From contig NZ_FQWU01000002.1 of the NCBI RefSeq assembly GCF_900129765.1, positions 124,001 to 188,000 of the forward strand: a stretch of DNA of 64,000 bases, written 5' to 3'. The position numbers and the translations under genes were made by a program. This document shows, in pieces, positions 42,261 through 51,248 of this stretch (position 1 is its first letter; each line of letters starts with the position of its first letter). The stretch comes from Massilia sp. CF038. GTDB taxonomy: Bacteria; Pseudomonadota; Gammaproteobacteria; Burkholderiales; Burkholderiaceae_D. The notes beneath the pieces are model-generated. The model was not told the origin of the DNA. It saw only the letters and a program-made list of their open reading frames with translations, and did not search any database.

Positions 42261-43358
42261 TTACCGACCCAACTTCTGCAATTTGCGATCGACGAATTCC
42301 TGCAACGGGGCCGTCAGCGTGCGGCTTGCTTTGGCGCGCTGAAACGCTTGCACCGCTTCGCCGTTGCGCTGCTCGGCCTCGAGCGAAATTCCCATCCCCA
42401 TCAGCCAGACGCCGTGCTCGGGATTGGTCCGCAGCGCCAAGGCATACTGATCAATTGCTTCAGGGTGGCGCTGTTCACGCTGCAAAGCGCCAGCCAGGAA
42501 GGCGTGATAATCACCATTGCCGGCCGCAGCCGGCAAGCTGCGCAGCAGCGTGGCCACACCGGATTGGCCGGCATCGATCTGCATCCGCGCCAGCAGCATG
42601 GCCAGCGCCGGCTGCCCTGCATCGGCGGCCAGACCTTGCTCGAGCTGCTGCATCGCTTCCGCCTTGCGTCCGCTTTCCACCAGCAGGCTGACCAGACTCT
42701 GGCGGGCACCTTCATGGCGCGGGTTTAACACCAGGGTCTGGGACAGCACGTCCATGGCTGCGCTGGCGCGGCCTTCATCGAGCATCGTCATGGCCTCGCG
42801 ATAGCTGCGTTCAGCGCGCTGTTCGCTGGTCATCTGGCGTCCGCCTGTTGGTGCGGTGCTGCCGGCAGGCGCATTGTGCGCGGTGCTTGCTGCTGGCGCC
42901 ACCTTGCTTGCGACCTTGTTTGCCGCCTTGGCGGGCGCGTTGCTCGCTGGTGCCCTGGGCGCGGTAACTGTCGCGGCGCCGGCCGGCTCTGGCTGAACCG
43001 GTGCGACCGCCACTGGCGCCGATGGTGCCTGTTTGGGACCGTCGGGCACAACGCCCTTGTTCGTGACCGTGGCAGGCACCGCCACGCCAGGAACCGGCAC
43101 GGAGGGTGGCGGCGTCGCAGTGGGCGCATTCGCCGCAGGTGCGTCCATGGTCAATGCACGCGGCCCGGCCGGCTTCTTGAGCCAGAACCACGCCCCCATC
43201 GCCAGTGCGAATACGATGAGCACCGCGGCAGTGGCGATCTGGCGTACAGGCAGGCGCGGCTCGGCCACCAGCACCGGTTTGATTTCAGACTGCATGCCGG
43301 TGCCCGATTGGGAACCGCGCGCATCCAGGTCTTGCAGCATTTTGTTTATCAGACTCAT
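42261..43358 (-). CDS. mshN: MSHA-pilus TPR protein MshN-like
   Basis: 365-residue protein with cytoplasmic N-terminus (MSLINKMLQDLDARG, as in MshN), one membrane segment (about 42-60), an Ala/Pro-rich linker and TPR repeats (about 180-360; YREAMTMLDEGRASAAMDVL and following). Likely a periplasmic scaffold of the pilus machine. The start overlaps the mshM stop by 4 bp (ATGA). Last gene of the mshI-mshN unit. The linker is low complexity and probably fast-evolving. Confidence 0.85.
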   Translation of the reverse strand: MSLINKMLQDLDARGSQSGTGMQSEIKPVLVAEPRLPVRQIATAAVLIVFALAMGAWFWLKKPAGPRALTMDAPAANAPTATPPPSVPVPGVAVPATVTNKGVVPDGPKQAPSAPVAVAPVQPEPAGAATVTAPRAPASNAPAKAANKVASKVAPAASTAHNAPAGSTAPTGGRQMTSEQRAERSYREAMTMLDEGRASAAMDVLSQTLVLNPRHEGARQSLVSLLVESGRKAEAMQQLEQGLAADAGQPALAMLLARMQIDAGQSGVATLLRSLPAAAGNGDYHAFLAGALQREQRHPEAIDQYALALRTNPEHGVWLMGMGISLEAEQRNGEAVQAFQRAKASRTLTAPLQEFVDRKLQKLGR

Positions 43359-44245
43359 TTGCTAAACATCCAGGTTAGGCCGGCCAGGGCCACAAGCGCG
43401 GGCACGGCAGCCAGCGCCCAGCGCGGCGCGGCGGCTTTGCTTGCCAGTGTGTCTTTGGCGGCTTCGGCCACATGGGCCCGGCTCACTTGTTGCGTTCCCT
43501 GACCAAAACTGACCATCAAGGACTTGTGCGCCAGAATATTCACCAGCCGTGGAATGCCGCCACTGGCGCGGTACAGCTTGTTCAGCGCCTGGCGCGTGAA
43601 CATGCGCGAGCCACCGTAGCCGGCAATGCGCAGCCGATGCACCAGGTAATACTCCATGTCATCGCGGCTCAGGGCGCCCAAGTGGTAGTGGAAGGTAATG
43701 CGCTGCGCCAGCTGGCGTATCGACTGCTCCTGCAAGTTCTTGTCCAGCTCGGGCTGGCCAAACAGCACGATTTGCAGGAGCTTGCGCTTTTCCGTTTCCA
43801 GATTGGTCAGCAGGCGCAGTGCTTCCAGACTTTCAATGGGAATCGCCTGCGCCTCATCAAGGCACAGCAGCACGCGCTTGTCGTCCGCTGCCAGTTCCAG
43901 CAGACGATTGTTAATCGACTTGAGCAACTGGTGCTGGTCCACATCGCGCCCCAGCGCGATCTCCAGTTCATCAGCCAGCGCAAGCATCAGCGTGCGCGGC
44001 TCCAGCAAGGGATTGGGAATGTAAGCGGTGACGTATTCCTTGCCCAGCGTCGCCATGAACTTGCGGCACAGCAGCGTCTTGCCGGTGCCCACCTCGCCCG
44101 TGATCTTGATGAAGCCTTCGCCATTGCGCGCCGCCACCAGCAAGGTGTTGAGCGCCTCCTGCGAGTGGGGGCTGGTGAAAAAGAAGCTGGTGTCCGGCGT
44201 GATGCCGAACGGTGCTTCGCGCAAGCCGAAATGGGCGGTGTACAT
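43355..44245 (-). CDS. mshM: MSHA biogenesis AAA ATPase MshM (ExeA family)
   Basis: 296-residue ATPase: Walker A GEVGTGKTLL, Walker B VLLCLDEAQ, sensor motif LLQIVLFGQPELD, and a C-terminal membrane helix (about 275-293). ExeA/MshM proteins use ATP to help assemble or insert the secretin. The start (MYTAHFGLREAPFGITPDTSFFF) is the family hallmark. 2 bp after the mshL stop and 4 bp overlap with mshN. Confidence 0.93.
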   Translation of the reverse strand: MYTAHFGLREAPFGITPDTSFFFTSPHSQEALNTLLVAARNGEGFIKITGEVGTGKTLLCRKFMATLGKEYVTAYIPNPLLEPRTLMLALADELEIALGRDVDQHQLLKSINNRLLELAADDKRVLLCLDEAQAIPIESLEALRLLTNLETEKRKLLQIVLFGQPELDKNLQEQSIRQLAQRITFHYHLGALSRDDMEYYLVHRLRIAGYGGSRMFTRQALNKLYRASGGIPRLVNILAHKSLMVSFGQGTQQVSRAHVAEAAKDTLASKAAAPRWALAAVPALVALAGLTWMFSK

Positions 44246-44247
44246 GC

Positions 44248-46020
44248 TTATCTGCGCTCCTGCGACGGCGGCGCCAGCTGCTCGATGCGGCGGCTGGCGT
44301 CGAGCATGTCGTTGCCAAAGGCATTCGGATTGCTGTCGTCGACGATGGTCGGCTTGATCAGCACCACCAGCTCGCGCTTCTGGTTAACCCGCCCTTTGCT
44401 GCCAAACAGCGCGCCCAGCACCGGCACCCGCTGCGCGCCCGGCACACCGGACTGGTCGTTGGTGGATGACTGGCGCATCAGGCCGCCAATGGCGACCACC
44501 CGGCCATCCTGACCGCGCACCATGCTGTCCATTTCGGATGTGGACGAGGCTGCCAGCGGCAGCGACAGCGAACCAGCCGTGCCCAGGTTGATCCCCTTGC
44601 TCACGGTGGACACCTGGCTCACCGACGGGTGCACGTGCAGGATGATGTTGCCCTTCTCGTCGATCTGCGGGGTGACGTCCAGCACCACACCGGAGAAGAA
44701 GGGCTGCAGCGTCACGCTCGGCGTGGACTGGGTATTGCCCGTCAAATTCGTGCTGGTGTTATTCGTCACACCGGTCACATAGTATTCATCGGTACCGATC
44801 TTGAGCACGGCCTTCTGGTTGTTCATGGTGGCGATGCGCGGGCTGGACAGCACGTGCACCGTCCCTTGCGATTCCAGGAAGGAAATCAGGGTCGCAAAAT
44901 TCTGGGTCTGGAATGCCAGCCCGAACAAGGAGCCAGCTGCCGAATTTGCCGCTGCAATGGCAGAGCCGGCCACTGCACTGACGCCTGCGGGCCCGGTATT
45001 GGCCAGCGTGCCCGTCGGTGCCAGTCCCGTGCCGGGCTGCAGCAAGCCGGCGGAAAGGCGGCGGTCGCCACCACTGTAGTTCCCGAAACCGGCCCAGTTG
45101 ATGCCCATCTGGAAGCTGTCGTTCAATTCCACTTCGAGGATCTTCGCTTCCAGGATCACCTGGCGGTTGACCGACAACTGGCTGGCCTTCAGATACTCGG
45201 CCACGTTGCGCAAATCCTCGGGCATGCCGCGCACCACGATCACGCCCGATTGCGGACTGATGACGACGCTGCGGCCATCGCCGGGCACCACAATGGCCGT
45301 CAGCGCGGCCTTCAGTTCGGCCCAGAACTCGCTGTTCGAGGTGGTGGTGATCTGGCTGCTTTCCTGCGGCCCGTTGTTGCTGGTGTCGCCGCCGCCATTG
45401 TTATTATTGTTGTTATTGTTCTGGCCGTTCCCGTTCTGGTTGTTCTGATTATTGTTATTGTTACTGTTGTTGGCCGCGGAACTGACCGAAGTCGAGGTCA
45501 CTTTCAGGCTGGATGTGCCCTTCCGGTTACCGATCAGGTAATTGATCTGAAAAACACGCGTTTGCATGGTGAGCGGCTTGATCGAAATGCGGGTGCCCTC
45601 GATCTTGTAATCGAAGCCGTACATTTCACGGATGGCATCGAGCGCTTCGACCATCGTCACATCTTTCAAGTTGGCCGAAATGGTGCCGCTCACGTCCGGA
45701 TGCACCAGCATGTTATAGCGCGTGCCTTCCACAATCGAGTGGTAGAACTGCTGCACCGGCACGTTGTTGAAGGCCACATTGAAGCGCTCTTCCTGCGCAG
45801 CGCGCCCGCGCGGCAGGCGGTTGTTCATCACGGCAACGGGTGGCAGCAGCGCGTCGGCCACGGCGTCGGGCTGGCGCACCGGCGCGTTGCTGTTGCGCGC
45901 GGCATCTTCCTTGAGGCCATTGCTGAGCGTATCGTAGGTGCTGCGCGTGGCCGGCGGCGCGGCGCAGCCCGCCATCGTGCTCAGGGCCAGCATACAAGCA
46001 ATCCAGGTAGTTTTCTGCAT
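44248..46020 (-). CDS. mshL: MSHA pilus secretin MshL
   Basis: 590-residue outer-membrane secretin lipoprotein. Signal peptide with lipobox-type MAGCAA at the N-terminus, STN/N-terminal ring domains (about 80-190) and the secretin core (about 290-570) with VPVLGALFGSKGRVNQKRELVVLIKPTIV. Between them is a low-complexity segment (about 192-222) that is mostly Asn with some Gln and Gly. The secretin forms the pore for the pilus. 15 bp after mshK and 2 bp before mshM. Confidence 0.95.
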   Translation of the reverse strand: MQKTTWIACMLALSTMAGCAAPPATRSTYDTLSNGLKEDAARNSNAPVRQPDAVADALLPPVAVMNNRLPRGRAAQEERFNVAFNNVPVQQFYHSIVEGTRYNMLVHPDVSGTISANLKDVTMVEALDAIREMYGFDYKIEGTRISIKPLTMQTRVFQINYLIGNRKGTSSLKVTSTSVSSAANNSNNNNNQNNQNGNGQNNNNNNNNGGGDTSNNGPQESSQITTTSNSEFWAELKAALTAIVVPGDGRSVVISPQSGVIVVRGMPEDLRNVAEYLKASQLSVNRQVILEAKILEVELNDSFQMGINWAGFGNYSGGDRRLSAGLLQPGTGLAPTGTLANTGPAGVSAVAGSAIAAANSAAGSLFGLAFQTQNFATLISFLESQGTVHVLSSPRIATMNNQKAVLKIGTDEYYVTGVTNNTSTNLTGNTQSTPSVTLQPFFSGVVLDVTPQIDEKGNIILHVHPSVSQVSTVSKGINLGTAGSLSLPLAASSTSEMDSMVRGQDGRVVAIGGLMRQSSTNDQSGVPGAQRVPVLGALFGSKGRVNQKRELVVLIKPTIVDDSNPNAFGNDMLDASRRIEQLAPPSQERR

Positions 46021-46035
46021 AACAGGTTCTGTCTT

Positions 46036-46395
46036 TTAAGGTTGGGCTGCGGCCGCGCTCTCGGGCGGCCGGAAAAGCTTCAGGGTCACGCGCTGCTGGC
46101 CGCGCTTGAGCACCACTTCAGTGGGACGGATCGTTTCCAGGATGGCGTCGCCAACGCGCTGGCCCTGGCGCACCGGCTTGCCGTCGATCACAGCCACGCG
46201 CCGTCCACCAGGGCGTTGCGATACCAGAATCGATTGCAGGTCAGGCAGTCCGGCCGCAGCGGGGGCGCCGCTTGCCGCCGGCGCGCTCAGCGCGGCAGGC
46301 GGCCGGGTTGGATCGTCCAGCGCGTCTTGTGCCATCGCCATGCCAGCAGAGGCCAGCATGGCCACAGCGGCAAGCAGGCGCGCCAGCGCGCTCAT
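46036..46395 (-). CDS. mshK: MSHA pilus biogenesis protein MshK-like
   Basis: 119 residues with Sec signal (LLAAVAMLASAGMAMA) and the DPTRPP motif, then a compact domain LQSILVSQRPGGRRVAVIDGKPVRQGQ typical of MshK/PilP-like pilotin-associated proteins. The start at 46395 overlaps the mshJ stop by ATGA; a longer frame starting at 46407 is less likely. Periplasmic part of the assembly platform. Confidence 0.85.
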   Translation of the reverse strand: MSALARLLAAVAMLASAGMAMAQDALDDPTRPPAALSAPAASGAPAAAGLPDLQSILVSQRPGGRRVAVIDGKPVRQGQRVGDAILETIRPTEVVLKRGQQRVTLKLFRPPESAAAAQP

Positions 46396-47048
46396 AGTTT
46401 CACCCATTTCTTGTCCAGGTTGACGGTATAAGCCACCAGCGTCAGGGTGGCGTCGGGATAAGTATCGACCCGCATATTGGCGCTGCCCCAGAACAGCTGG
46501 CCATGCATTGCTTCCAGCGCGGCCATGTATGCGACCATGTCCGGATAACTGCCCTGCACCACCAGTTCCACCCCATGCTTTTGCAGCAGCGCTGCCGGCG
46601 CGGCTGCCGCACCTGGCGCCGGCGCCGCTTCCACCTCGCTTAGGGTGCGCAAGGATTTAAGCCGCAAACCACGGTGCGCGCGCAGCATCTGTTCCAGCAT
46701 GGTGGACATGCGCTCGGCCGGCACCATGCCCTCCTGCATGGCCAGCAACTTGTCGGACAGGGCCTTGGCGTCGGCGCGTATCTTCGCCAGGCGTGCGCGT
46801 TCGGCCGCGTCCGGGTCGATCGTATGGGTGAGAATGGTTTGCGCCGTTTCTGCGTCGACCGCGGCGATCTGGTCGCGCTGGCGCGCCATCTCGTCCAGCA
46901 GCACGCGCTGCTGCGCATAATTCGGATTCAGGTAGAAAAAGAAAGCGGCAAAAATGAGCACGGCAGCTGCCGCGGCAAACATCATGGCGCGCTCGCGCAA
47001 GGTACGCGCATCGATGCGCCCGCTGATGATTTTCCAGTATTGCTTCAT
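46392..47048 (-). CDS. mshJ: MSHA biogenesis protein MshJ (PilO/GspM-like)
   Basis: 218-residue bitopic membrane protein: helix at about 24-43 (AAAAVLIFAAFFFYL), coiled-coil (about 45-110, DEMARQRDQIAAVDAETAQ) and ferredoxin-like C-terminal domain (VELVVQGSYPDMVAYMAALEAM). This is the GspM/PilO-type arrangement of the inner-membrane alignment complex. Overlaps mshI2 and mshK by 4 bp each. Confidence 0.88.
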   Translation of the reverse strand: MKQYWKIISGRIDARTLRERAMMFAAAAAVLIFAAFFFYLNPNYAQQRVLLDEMARQRDQIAAVDAETAQTILTHTIDPDAAERARLAKIRADAKALSDKLLAMQEGMVPAERMSTMLEQMLRAHRGLRLKSLRTLSEVEAAPAPGAAAAPAALLQKHGVELVVQGSYPDMVAYMAALEAMHGQLFWGSANMRVDTYPDATLTLVAYTVNLDKKWVKL

Positions 47049-47692
47049 TTGACCACCTCCGGCGCGGCCGCTGCAGTTGCCAGACTCGATTGCAGACTGA
47101 AACTGAGATAGCGCGGCGTAGCTGCGCCTGCGCTCTTGTCGGTTTCCGGCGTGCCGATCTCCAGGGTGGAAAAAGTGGCCCCCTTCATCACCGGTTCACG
47201 CGCCAGGCGCTGCAAGTACTGGGGCACCAGCTCCGCATTGAGCGCGTTGCCCTGCACCCCGATTGCATTGCCGCTGCCAGCCACGCGCAGTTCCGTCAGC
47301 CACAGGCCATCGACTTTTTGGCGCGCGAATGCACGGAAATACGGAGAAAACCCGCGCGTATCGCCAAACCCGCCGCGCTGCACCGTGTCGGCTGCCTCGG
47401 ACAGCATGGTCAGCTCGTTTTGCGCTGTCGTGATTTCCGCGCTCAGCGTGGTGCTTTTCGGCCGCGGTGGATATTGCACTTTCGCGTCGGCCAATCGCTG
47501 TTGCTTGTTGACCAGTAGCGCATCGGTGGCGGCGGCCTGGGCTTTGAGCGAGCGCATGCGATAGGCGGCATCGGCTGCCAGCAAGGCGCAGCCCAGGCAA
47601 ATCAGGCCCAGGGACTGCAACATCGTGACGCTCGAAAAATACTTCTTCTGCTTGCGGAAGATCGGATTGAACAGATTGATTTGCTGGCTCAA
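47045..47692 (-). CDS. mshI2: PilN-like fimbrial assembly protein (MshI2)
   Basis: 215-residue PilN/GspL-C-type protein: short cytoplasmic MSQQINLFNPIFRKQKKYFSS motif (binds the PilM-like partner), one membrane helix (about 26-42), coiled coil and a ferredoxin-like domain. Together with mshI it forms the PilM-PilN pair. 4-bp overlaps with both neighbours show tight translational coupling. Confidence 0.85.
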   Translation of the reverse strand: MSQQINLFNPIFRKQKKYFSSVTMLQSLGLICLGCALLAADAAYRMRSLKAQAAATDALLVNKQQRLADAKVQYPPRPKSTTLSAEITTAQNELTMLSEAADTVQRGGFGDTRGFSPYFRAFARQKVDGLWLTELRVAGSGNAIGVQGNALNAELVPQYLQRLAREPVMKGATFSTLEIGTPETDKSAGAATPRYLSFSLQSSLATAAAAPEVVK

Positions 47693-48633
47693 AGCACCAT
47701 CTCCTCGTGGCGCAACGCAGCGCCAAGCGTCAGGAAGTGGCGCTGCTGGGCTGCCAGGCCCGTCAGGTCGGGCACTTTGCTTAAATCGAATACGCTGGCC
47801 AGGTTGAGCGAATCAACCGGCATGTACAAATTGGATGAGAGGTAATCGGCCAGTGCCGATGATGGCAACGGCGCCAGCACCAGCTTGGACACGTTCACGT
47901 AATGGAACTGGCGGTCGAAGTGGTCGAGCGAGCGCTGCAGTTCGAGGGTGACCCGGTCGAAACACTGGTTGCGCCGGTCCGGATCGGTCTCGAGCACTTG
48001 CGCCAGCGTGACGTCGATCCGGCGCGACAAATACAGTTCGGCACCGAAGGTCACGGTCAGCAAACCGCCCTCGTCGGCGAACGAGAGCATGGCGAGGCCA
48101 CGCCCTTCGGGTTCCAGCATGGCCGAGATATTTCGCTGTGCCATTTCAGGGATGTCGATCACGGCCAGATTCACCTTGGCGCTGGCAAACAGGCTCTGGC
48201 GCGCTTCGATAACGGCATTGCGCGCGGCAATGGCGAACATCGAACTGGGACGGGTGTTGGCGTTTTTGTCGGCGGGAATATCAAGGACATCGATGGTGGC
48301 GTCGTCGACATGAAAGTCGAGCATGTCCTTCAGGCGCCAGCGCACCGCCGCCTTCAATTCTTCCGGCTGCACATTGGGGGACTCGACTGCTAGCATCTGG
48401 TAATCGCGCCCGCCCAGCAAGGTGGACACCTGGTACTGCAGCGCCTGCAGTTCGCGCGCGATCTTGTCGAGCGCTTCCGGTGTGGGCGCCAGTTTTGCAG
48501 GAAACGCGGCAGCCAGGTCGACCACCGGTTTGGCATCGGGCACCCGGCTCACGCGCGCGGCACACACACCGCCGGCATCGAAGCCAATGGCCAGCAAGCC
48601 ACTGGTTTTCCTAGTTTTCTTGAAAAAACCCAT
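47689..48633 (-). CDS. mshI: PilM-like actin-fold protein (MshI)
   Basis: 314-residue cytoplasmic protein of the PilM/MshI family with an actin/FtsA-like fold (TSGLLAIGFDAGGVCAARV at the start; LGGRDYQMLAVESPNVQPEELKAAVRWRLKDML). The start at 48633 is preferred over an in-frame ATG at 48696. The latter precedes a TATAAT on the minus strand (48691-48686) which would be the promoter of this unit. First gene of the mshI-mshN transcription unit, after the mshA terminator. Confidence 0.85.
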   Translation of the reverse strand: MGFFKKTRKTSGLLAIGFDAGGVCAARVSRVPDAKPVVDLAAAFPAKLAPTPEALDKIARELQALQYQVSTLLGGRDYQMLAVESPNVQPEELKAAVRWRLKDMLDFHVDDATIDVLDIPADKNANTRPSSMFAIAARNAVIEARQSLFASAKVNLAVIDIPEMAQRNISAMLEPEGRGLAMLSFADEGGLLTVTFGAELYLSRRIDVTLAQVLETDPDRRNQCFDRVTLELQRSLDHFDRQFHYVNVSKLVLAPLPSSALADYLSSNLYMPVDSLNLASVFDLSKVPDLTGLAAQQRHFLTLGAALRHEEMVL

Positions 48634-48685
48634 GCACTGAATCCAATGCTGAAATGATTGTTCAGGAAGCCGCTCTAGCGTCTTG

Positions 48686-48691
48686 ATTATA
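48686..48691 (-). promoter_or_regulatory. Possible -10 box for the mshI-mshN unit
   Basis: TATAAT read on the minus strand, about 53 bp before the mshI ATG and after the mshA terminator. The -35 region is weak (GGTCGC at 17 bp). Confidence 0.35.
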
Positions 48692-48776
48692 TTCACATTT
48701 CATGCGCGGCGACCCCTATTTTTCAATCGGGAAAGCGTTTTTTGACATTTTGGACGAGGCCGGGCACGCGCAATGA

Positions 48777-48804
48777 AAAACAGGCCAATCGCTTGGCCTG
48801 TTTT
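48777..48804 (-). terminator. Rho-independent terminator after mshA
   Basis: Stem AAAACAGGCCAA (48777-48788), loop TCGC, TTGGCCTGTTTT (48793-48804). It lies 31 bp downstream of the mshA stop and divides the pilus cluster into two units. Confidence 0.9.
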
Positions 48805-48834
48805 GACTGACCGGGGCGACCCCGGTGCGTTGGC

Positions 48835-49455
48835 TTACTGGCAGTTGGCCAGGGTCAGCAGTGCGGTGTCGATGACAGGCTGATTCACTACGGTTGGCGA
48901 AGCGCCCACCACGGTGGCGGAACCGGTACCGCCAGCGGTCTGCGTCGCTTCGGTGTAGGTGAAGCGGCAGTTCGGGTGGGTGGCATCAGCCGCAACGCTC
49001 AGGGTCGTGGCAGTCGGGGCAGCAGCACCCAGGGCCGGACCGAAGGTGGTCAGTACATAGTCGCCCTGCAGGTTGGCTGCATTGACCATGCCGCCAATGG
49101 CGTTCACGGAAGTATTCGTCACGCCATCGCCACCGACTTCAGGGAAGCCGCCAATGGTCAGGATGTTGGTGCCTTCGGCATTGATCACGCTTGGCAAGAC
49201 GGCAGTACCATTCAGGCCGCAAGTGGCGCAGCCAAGCTGGCCGCCATTCACCAGCCAGGCAGCATGGGCCGTGGCCGAGGCCGAGCGCACTGCACCCAGA
49301 GCCGCTTGCATGCGCGCCAGACGGGCCTGGCCAGTCATGTCGAACATACGTGGCAGTGCGGTTGCGGCAAGAATGCCCAGGATAACGATGACGACGATCA
49401 GTTCGATCAGGGTGAAACCAGCTTGGGCTTGCTTGCGGATGATTTGGGTGTTCAT
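48835..49455 (-). CDS. mshA: MSHA-type major pilin MshA
   Basis: 206-residue type IV prepilin. Leader peptide MNTQIIRKQAQAG is cleaved before F of FTLIELIVVIVILGILAAT, with Glu at +5 and the usual hydrophobic assembly helix. The C-terminal globular domain contains a CATC motif (about 76-79) and further Cys pairs (PNC, LANC) for disulfides. Last gene of the mshE-mshA unit, followed by a terminator. Likely a surface pilus for attachment. Confidence 0.9.
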   Translation of the reverse strand: MNTQIIRKQAQAGFTLIELIVVIVILGILAATALPRMFDMTGQARLARMQAALGAVRSASATAHAAWLVNGGQLGCATCGLNGTAVLPSVINAEGTNILTIGGFPEVGGDGVTNTSVNAIGGMVNAANLQGDYVLTTFGPALGAAAPTATTLSVAADATHPNCRFTYTEATQTAGGTGSATVVGASPTVVNQPVIDTALLTLANCQ

Positions 49456-49494
49456 TGGGTCGGGCTCCTAACGGCTAAAAAGAAGGAAATAAAA

Positions 49495-50016
49495 CTATCT
49501 GCTGAGATTGCTCGGGACTTCGTTCAAGACGATTCCCTCAATTGTCGTGCGATCTGACGTCTCGGCAGGTTTTGGGCCGTTAGCGTCCTCCAGGGTTCTT
49601 GACAGTTCGATACGGTAACTGAACTGTTTCGATGCTGCGCCCGGAAGTGTTGCACCTGTCCGAGTAATATACACGAGGAGCAATTTTTTTCGATTGAAAA
49701 ACCAGTTCCCGGGAGAAATTTTAAAGTTCTGTGGCGTAAAGTACTCACCCACATAGTTTGCTGGTTTTTGTGCCAACAAGCTCATCGGATTTATCGTTGC
49801 CAACTGTTCAATCTGATGCTGTTTGCCTTCTGCAATCAACTGCGCGGCACGCATGTTCAAACTGCTACGAAGCGCAGCGACAACCCGGTGCATTGCTGCC
49901 AACTCGGCTTCTTCCTGATACCAGCGCAGCCGTGTCAGCAAGGTGCCCGTCAGTACGCCGATAATCGTCACCACCACCGCCAGCTCGAACAGCGAAAAGC
50001 CGTGCTGGCGTTTCAT
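49495..50016 (-). CDS. Type IV prepilin-like protein (MshB-like position)
   Basis: 173-residue prepilin: MKRQHG leader, then FSLFELAVVVTIIGVLTGTLL with Glu at +5. The helical part is unusually charged after the assembly segment (RWYQEEAELAAMHRVVAALR). The rest has no family match I can name. The position between mshG and mshA suggests a minor pilin (MshB-like). 4-bp overlap with mshG, 39 bp before mshA. Confidence 0.7.
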   Translation of the reverse strand: MKRQHGFSLFELAVVVTIIGVLTGTLLTRLRWYQEEAELAAMHRVVAALRSSLNMRAAQLIAEGKQHQIEQLATINPMSLLAQKPANYVGEYFTPQNFKISPGNWFFNRKKLLLVYITRTGATLPGAASKQFSYRIELSRTLEDANGPKPAETSDRTTIEGIVLNEVPSNLSR

Positions 50017-51245
50017 TTTGTCATGGCCGCTTTGCCCAGGTCCCAGATCGGCATGAAAATGCCCAGCGCCAGGATTGTTACCAGCACGCCCAGGAACACG
50101 ATCAGGATCGGTTCGATCTGGGCCGACAGCGTCTTCAGTTCGTAATCGACTTCGCGCTCATACATTTGCGCGATCTCATCCATCATGTCGTCCAGCGAGC
50201 CGGTCTCTTCACCGACGGCAATCATCTGCAGCACCAGCGGGTTGAACACGCCCGTCATGCTGGCCGTGCGCAAGATGGTTTCGCCCCGCTCCACCCCGTC
50301 GCGCATCTGCTCGATGCGCGCGCCCAGATAGGCGTTGTCCACCGTTTGCGCGACCGTGGTCAAGCCTTGCACGATGGGCACGCCGCTGCGGCTGGCCAGC
50401 GAAAAACTCCGTGCAAAGCGCGCCATCGTGCCCTTCATCATGATCTTCCCTGCAATGGGCAGCCTGAGTTTGCGGCGGTCCCATTCGTAGCGGCCATGCT
50501 CGGTATTGACCCAGGCGCGCGCGCCCAATACGCCCGCAACCGTCCCAATGAGCAAATGCGGCCAGTAGTTGACGGTAAAGGTCGACGAGGCCACCAGCAG
50601 GCGCGTCATCAGGGGCAGCGTGGTGTGGAAACTGTCGAACACCTTTTGAAACTGCGGGATCACGAATACATTCACCACCGCAATGGCGATGATCATGGCC
50701 ACCACCACAAAGCTGGGGTAGCGCAGCGCCGACTTGACCCGCTGGCGCATTTCACGGTCGAACTCCAGGTGGTCAAACAAGCGCAGGAACACGTCTTCCA
50801 GGCGCCCAGTCATTTCGCCCACGCGCACCATGCTGAGATAAAAATTATCAAACACTTCAGGGTGGCGGCGCATGGCGGCCGACAATTCACGCCCCGAGTC
50901 GAGCGACTCGCGCAGGTCGCCGATCACCCGTCCAAAGGCCTTGCTGGTGGACGACTCCTGCAAGCCAGCCAGGCCGCGCATGATGGGCACGCCCGACTTG
51001 AGCAGGGTGTACAGCTGGCGGCTGAACATCTGCACGTCCATCGAGCTGACCTTGCGTTCCATCAGCGCCGCCAACCAGCCTTCCTTGTTGCTGGCGACCA
51101 CGGGTTTTTTTGCCTCCACAATTTCGACGGGCGTGGCGCCGGTGCCAAACAACTGGTTGGCAATGGCACTGCTGTCAGCGCCCTCGATCACGCCTTCGAG
51201 CAGCTCACCGCGGGCATTGCGCGCTTTGTAGGCGTAAAAGGGCAC
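50013..51245 (-). CDS. mshG: MSHA biogenesis inner-membrane protein MshG (GspF/PilC family)
   Basis: 410-residue platform protein with two repeats of the T2SSF domain: FSRQLYTLLKSGVPIMRGL and FARSFSLASRSGVPIVQGL. Three membrane helices, the last near the C-terminus (ILIVFLGVLVTILALGIFMP). Works with MshE to polymerise pilin. Starts 3 bp after the mshE stop and overlaps the prepilin gene by 4 bp. Confidence 0.95.
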   Translation of the reverse strand: MPFYAYKARNARGELLEGVIEGADSSAIANQLFGTGATPVEIVEAKKPVVASNKEGWLAALMERKVSSMDVQMFSRQLYTLLKSGVPIMRGLAGLQESSTSKAFGRVIGDLRESLDSGRELSAAMRRHPEVFDNFYLSMVRVGEMTGRLEDVFLRLFDHLEFDREMRQRVKSALRYPSFVVVAMIIAIAVVNVFVIPQFQKVFDSFHTTLPLMTRLLVASSTFTVNYWPHLLIGTVAGVLGARAWVNTEHGRYEWDRRKLRLPIAGKIMMKGTMARFARSFSLASRSGVPIVQGLTTVAQTVDNAYLGARIEQMRDGVERGETILRTASMTGVFNPLVLQMIAVGEETGSLDDMMDEIAQMYEREVDYELKTLSAQIEPILIVFLGVLVTILALGIFMPIWDLGKAAMTK

Positions 51246-51248
51246 CGT

